DNA of 64,000 nt. Source: Novosphingobium cyanobacteriorum. GTDB lineage: Bacteria; Pseudomonadota; Alphaproteobacteria; Sphingomonadales; Sphingomonadaceae. Numbering within the stretch: position 1 is the first letter of the stretch; every line of letters starts with the position of its first letter. Positions 61,158-64,000 of the stretch are shown here, piece after piece. The stretch is from NCBI RefSeq assembly GCF_029436685.1, contig NZ_JAROCY010000016.1, forward strand, positions 54,860 to 118,859, given 5' to 3'. Made by a program: the position numbers and the translations under genes. Below the pieces are notes generated by a model that was not told the origin of the DNA, searched no databases, and worked only from the letters and a program-made list of their open reading frames with translations.

Positions 61158-63155
61158 ATGCGCCTTGAAAACATAAGAATCAGGAACTTCAGGTTGCTTC
61201 GCCGTTTGGCAGTCGATTTGGCGCACGGCAAAACGACTACCATTTTCGTAGGACCCAACAATAGTGGCAAAACGTCCGTCATGGAGGCGTTGCGCCTATT
61301 CATTGGCTCCGGGACCGATAATCCCAAAATCTCCTTTCATGATCTGTCCCAGCTTCGTCACCGCGATCTAAAGAAGATTGAGAGCCTGCTTGCAACAGAG
61401 GCAGATTATGAGAGGAAGGTCGCACTTCTCAAGCGTTTTGCGCCCCGCATGCGGCTCGACCTCAACTTCAGCTATGACGAAGAGCCAGCCGACTTGGTTG
61501 CTGCAACCCAGCTACTCATGGATTTGACGCCGGGCACAAATATGGTGCGGATGCGCATCGAGTATGCTCTTGAAAACGCGAAAAAACTTGTCGACGATTT
61601 CGAAGCACGGCCCCGCAAGGACACTACTCTGTGCGACTTCCTGAAAGATAACTTCCGGGAACATTTCAAAAGAGTCTTCTTTAAAGTGTCGCCGGACGGC
61701 AAAGAGGTCGAGAAGCTCGATGACGGTGGGCTTCTAAAATCCCTCCTCCGCATCGACATTGTGCCTGCGCAGCGGCACGTCGATGACGATGAGGGGAGCC
61801 GCTCGGCCAAACTCTCCAAACTCCTGCATGATCATTATGAGCGCTTCTATCAGGTGGATGATGCTGCGGGGTATCAGGCAATTGAAGATGCCCTCACTCA
61901 AAGTGCGGGCGATCTTACTGGCAAATATGGCAAGGCCTTTGGCCGCTTGACCACACGCCTTCAGAGCTTTGGCTATCCCCCTGGCCAAAAGGCACCAGAC
62001 CTTCGAGTCCGTGCAGAACTGAGTGCTGAGACGATTTATCGCGACAACGCGCGCATCTATTACGCAAGCGAACACGCCGGGAGTGAAGGCGTGATGGAAG
62101 AGTTCGAGCTTCCTGAGAAATACAATGGCCTTGGCTATAAGAACCTTATCTACATCGTCCTTCAGTTGGAGTCTTTCCGCGCTACCATTGAAGCAACGCA
62201 GGGGGACAAGCCAAGAGTCCACATCATAGCAATCGAAGAGCCAGAAGCACATCTGCATCCACAGATGCAGACGGTTTTTATCAGCGAAATCTCAAAGGCT
62301 CTAGAGACGGACGGCGGCAGCACCGCGCAGGTTCTTCTGTCAACGCATTCATCGCACATGATTGCTCAATCTGAATTTGAGCCCGTGCGATACTTCCGTC
62401 GTGTCGGGCGTCAGGTAGCGGTAAAAGACCTGTCAAAACTGCCACTGCCCGATGACGATCCTGATATCCTCGATTTCCTGCGCCGTTACATTCGGCTGAC
62501 TCACTGTGACCTGTTCTTTGCTGACAAGGCGATTTTCGTCGAGGGTCAGGTAGAACGCTTGCTTCTACCAATGATGATGGAGGAGCAGGCCAAATTGGCG
62601 GGCTGCGAAACTCTCGGCAGTCAGTATATCAGCATTTCCGAAGTCGGTGGTGGCCATGCTCACAAATTTAAGCCGATCATCGACTTTCTCGGCATTCCAA
62701 GCCTCATCATCACTGACCTCGATTCCGTCGACGACAACAAGGAGAAATGCCCGGTTGCAGAAGGCAAGGGCACAAGCAATGCCTGTCTGAGAAAGTGGAT
62801 TCCTGCGAAGGAAACCGTCGACGAATTGAACGCTTGTGACGAAGCGGAGAAGACACAAGGCTGCATTCGCGTTGCGTACCAAATTGCACAAGACGGTCGT
62901 TGCGGCAGGTCATTTGAGGAGGCCTTCATCTATGCCAATGTCGCTTGGCTTTCTGCGAATTGCGACAAGCTCAGCACGACAAAAACTGCTGTCAATAAGG
63001 CCGTCAATGCGGGCCTCGTTGAGCAGGCGTGGGAACTGAGCGCCAAACTCGGCAAGGTTGATTTTGCCCTCGACCTCATTGCTGCTCCGGGCTGGGAAAC
63101 GCCACTCTATATAAAGCAGGGTCTCCGTTGGCTCGCCGAGCATCCTTCGCAATGA
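61158..63155 (+). CDS. gajA: Gabija GajA: OLD-family ATPase/TOPRIM nuclease
   Basis: 665 residues. ABC-type ATPase N-terminus with FVGPNNSGKTSVMEAL (Walker A, Lys 38) and AIEEPEAHLHPQMQ (about 360), followed by a TOPRIM nuclease with IFVEGQVERLLLP (about 460) and ITDLDSVDDN (about 520). Together with the helicase gene behind it, overlapping by ATGA, this is the Gabija pair, which nicks phage DNA when nucleotide levels drop. A 170-base gap upstream suggests its own promoter. Intact. Confidence 0.88.
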   Translation: MRLENIRIRNFRLLRRLAVDLAHGKTTTIFVGPNNSGKTSVMEALRLFIGSGTDNPKISFHDLSQLRHRDLKKIESLLATEADYERKVALLKRFAPRMRLDLNFSYDEEPADLVAATQLLMDLTPGTNMVRMRIEYALENAKKLVDDFEARPRKDTTLCDFLKDNFREHFKRVFFKVSPDGKEVEKLDDGGLLKSLLRIDIVPAQRHVDDDEGSRSAKLSKLLHDHYERFYQVDDAAGYQAIEDALTQSAGDLTGKYGKAFGRLTTRLQSFGYPPGQKAPDLRVRAELSAETIYRDNARIYYASEHAGSEGVMEEFELPEKYNGLGYKNLIYIVLQLESFRATIEATQGDKPRVHIIAIEEPEAHLHPQMQTVFISEISKALETDGGSTAQVLLSTHSSHMIAQSEFEPVRYFRRVGRQVAVKDLSKLPLPDDDPDILDFLRRYIRLTHCDLFFADKAIFVEGQVERLLLPMMMEEQAKLAGCETLGSQYISISEVGGGHAHKFKPIIDFLGIPSLIITDLDSVDDNKEKCPVAEGKGTSNACLRKWIPAKETVDELNACDEAEKTQGCIRVAYQIAQDGRCGRSFEEAFIYANVAWLSANCDKLSTTKTAVNKAVNAGLVEQAWELSAKLGKVDFALDLIAAPGWETPLYIKQGLRWLAEHPSQ

Positions 63156-63925
63156 TGACCGAAGCCGACGAAAAGATTCTGGAATGCCTGAAGGCAGGGC
63201 AGAGTTTCGTGATCGACGCAGGGGCTGGTTCGGGCAAAACATCTTCGCTCATTCGTGCGCTCGACTACATTCGCGGGCCTGACCGATCGACTTTGATCGC
63301 TGACGGTCAACGGGTAGCCTGCATCACCTTCACGAATGTGGCGAAAAACGAGATTGTGGAGCGCACCGAACACGACCCGCTATTTATCGTGTCGACTATT
63401 CACGACTTTCTCTGGGCTGCAATCAAGCCGTTCCAAAAGGAACTTAAGACGGCATTGCTTACTTTTAATGATAGTTTGCCCGTGTCCAGCCGCAGAAAGC
63501 AGGATCAGGTCGAGCTTGAAGACGCTCTGAGAAACGTGCCATCAATCGCCTATTCTGATCGTGGAGCGAAATTCCTAGAGGGTCGTATCTTTCACGACGA
63601 CCTTCTTGGTGTGGCACATGTCATGTTCCGCGATCATGCACTGCTTTCCAAAGTGGTCGCAGCGCGCTTCCCGTTCATCTTTGTTGATGAGTATCAGGAC
63701 ACTGACCCGCTGGTGGTCTCAACACTTTTGGACCACCTGCTGAAAACAGCCAGGCCGCCCCTTATGGGCTTCTTTGGTGACAAGATGCAGAGCATTTACC
63801 CGGGCGGTGTTGGCGAGCTACCAGCGCAACAACAGGCCTCGCTCGTTCAAATTATGAAGGAGCAAAACTATCGTTGTTCCAGTGCGCGGCGACAACTACG
63901 ATGGCCGGTTGAGCGGCGACTATGA
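63152..63925 (+). pseudogene. gajB: Gabija GajB: UvrD-like helicase, truncated by an insertion sequence
   Basis: The ATG overlaps the gajA stop. About 243 helicase residues are present: Walker A DAGAGSGKTSSL (24-30), motif Ia ITFTNVAKNEI, Walker B FIFVDEYQDTDP (about 175) and FFGDKMQSIYPG. After KEQNYRC the sequence enters the end of an insertion element (near 63880), adds a foreign tail and stops at 63925. Motifs IV to VI of superfamily 1 helicases are missing, so helicase activity should be lost. Confidence 0.85.
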
Positions 63926-64000
63926 TGGCCGGTAGGATCGGTTGTCTGGTCTGATCGTAGGGAGGGGCGCAGCCCCGACCGGAGAGCGGACCAGACAACC
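63878..64000. mobile_element. End of an insertion sequence interrupting gajB (IS21-like, family uncertain)
   Basis: Beyond about 63880 the sequence no longer fits the helicase. Two imperfect direct copies of a GGCGACTATGATGGCCGG-like block (63888-63908 and 63915-63932) sit at the end, as in multi-repeat ends of IS21-type elements. A 12-bp inverted repeat GGTTGTCTGGTC/GACCAGACAACC (63940-63951 and 63989-64000) encloses a GGGGCGCAGCCCC hairpin. Transposase genes would lie beyond the window. Confidence 0.65.

Overview
The window looks like a chromosomal stretch of a high-GC alphaproteobacterium of the order Sphingomonadales (Novosphingobium/Sphingomonas-like). The pointers are a TonB-dependent receptor beside a TPR-sulfotransferase, an S46 dipeptidyl peptidase, tandem Omp25-like porins, DUF4169 and glycine-zipper proteins, and periplasmic IorAB-type molybdenum hydroxylases. 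No rRNA, tRNA or CRISPR array was recognised.

Region 1 (1-31.9 kb) is an amine catabolism region. It holds the end of a molybdenum hydroxylase, three class III aminotransferases, a GntR regulator, a spermidine-dehydrogenase-like flavoprotein, a Tat/lipobox PotD-like binding protein, a YtcJ-like amidohydrolase and a GABA/amino-acid permease. Next comes a minus-strand operon (17344 down to 11065) for a tryptophan-tryptophylquinone (TTQ) amine dehydrogenase of the aromatic amine dehydrogenase type: heavy chain, MauE, MauD, light chain and monohaem cytochrome c. It continues through start/stop overlaps into XdhC, a MocA-like cytidylyltransferase and an aminotransferase. An MFS transporter, a TetR regulator and a Tat-exported IorAB aldehyde-oxidase-type enzyme follow. 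Then comes a quinohemoprotein amine dehydrogenase (QHNDH) locus carrying a large internal deletion: qhpA is cut, qhpD and qhpC are gone and only the end of qhpB remains, yet the maturation genes qhpG, qhpF and qhpE are still open. The region ends with a TonB receptor and a sulfotransferase. A 17-bp motif close to CTTGACGGGTGTCCAAG recurs in front of five of these units and may be the operator of the local TetR protein. Inferred logic: amine uptake, periplasmic oxidation to aldehyde, periplasmic oxidation to acid, and cytosolic transamination.

Region 2 (31.9-52.1 kb) is mostly housekeeping and envelope: argG, an RTX-repeat protein, an S46 peptidase, a MATE pump, a membrane-anchored LuxR-type regulator with two unknown partners, a cyclopropane fatty acid synthase, PhzF, a phage-like orphan, rlmN, a 2OG-Fe(II) oxygenase, two tandem porins, a chain of small overlapping genes, greB and an OmpA-family protein.

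Region 3 (52.1-64 kb) is a lower-GC mobile defence island. After a scar with a transposase fragment and small unknown genes come two overlapping tyrosine integrases, a ribbon-helix-helix protein, an Eco57I-like methyltransferase, a type IIG restriction-methylase, and a Gabija pair (gajA intact, gajB cut by the end of an insertion sequence at about 63.88 kb).
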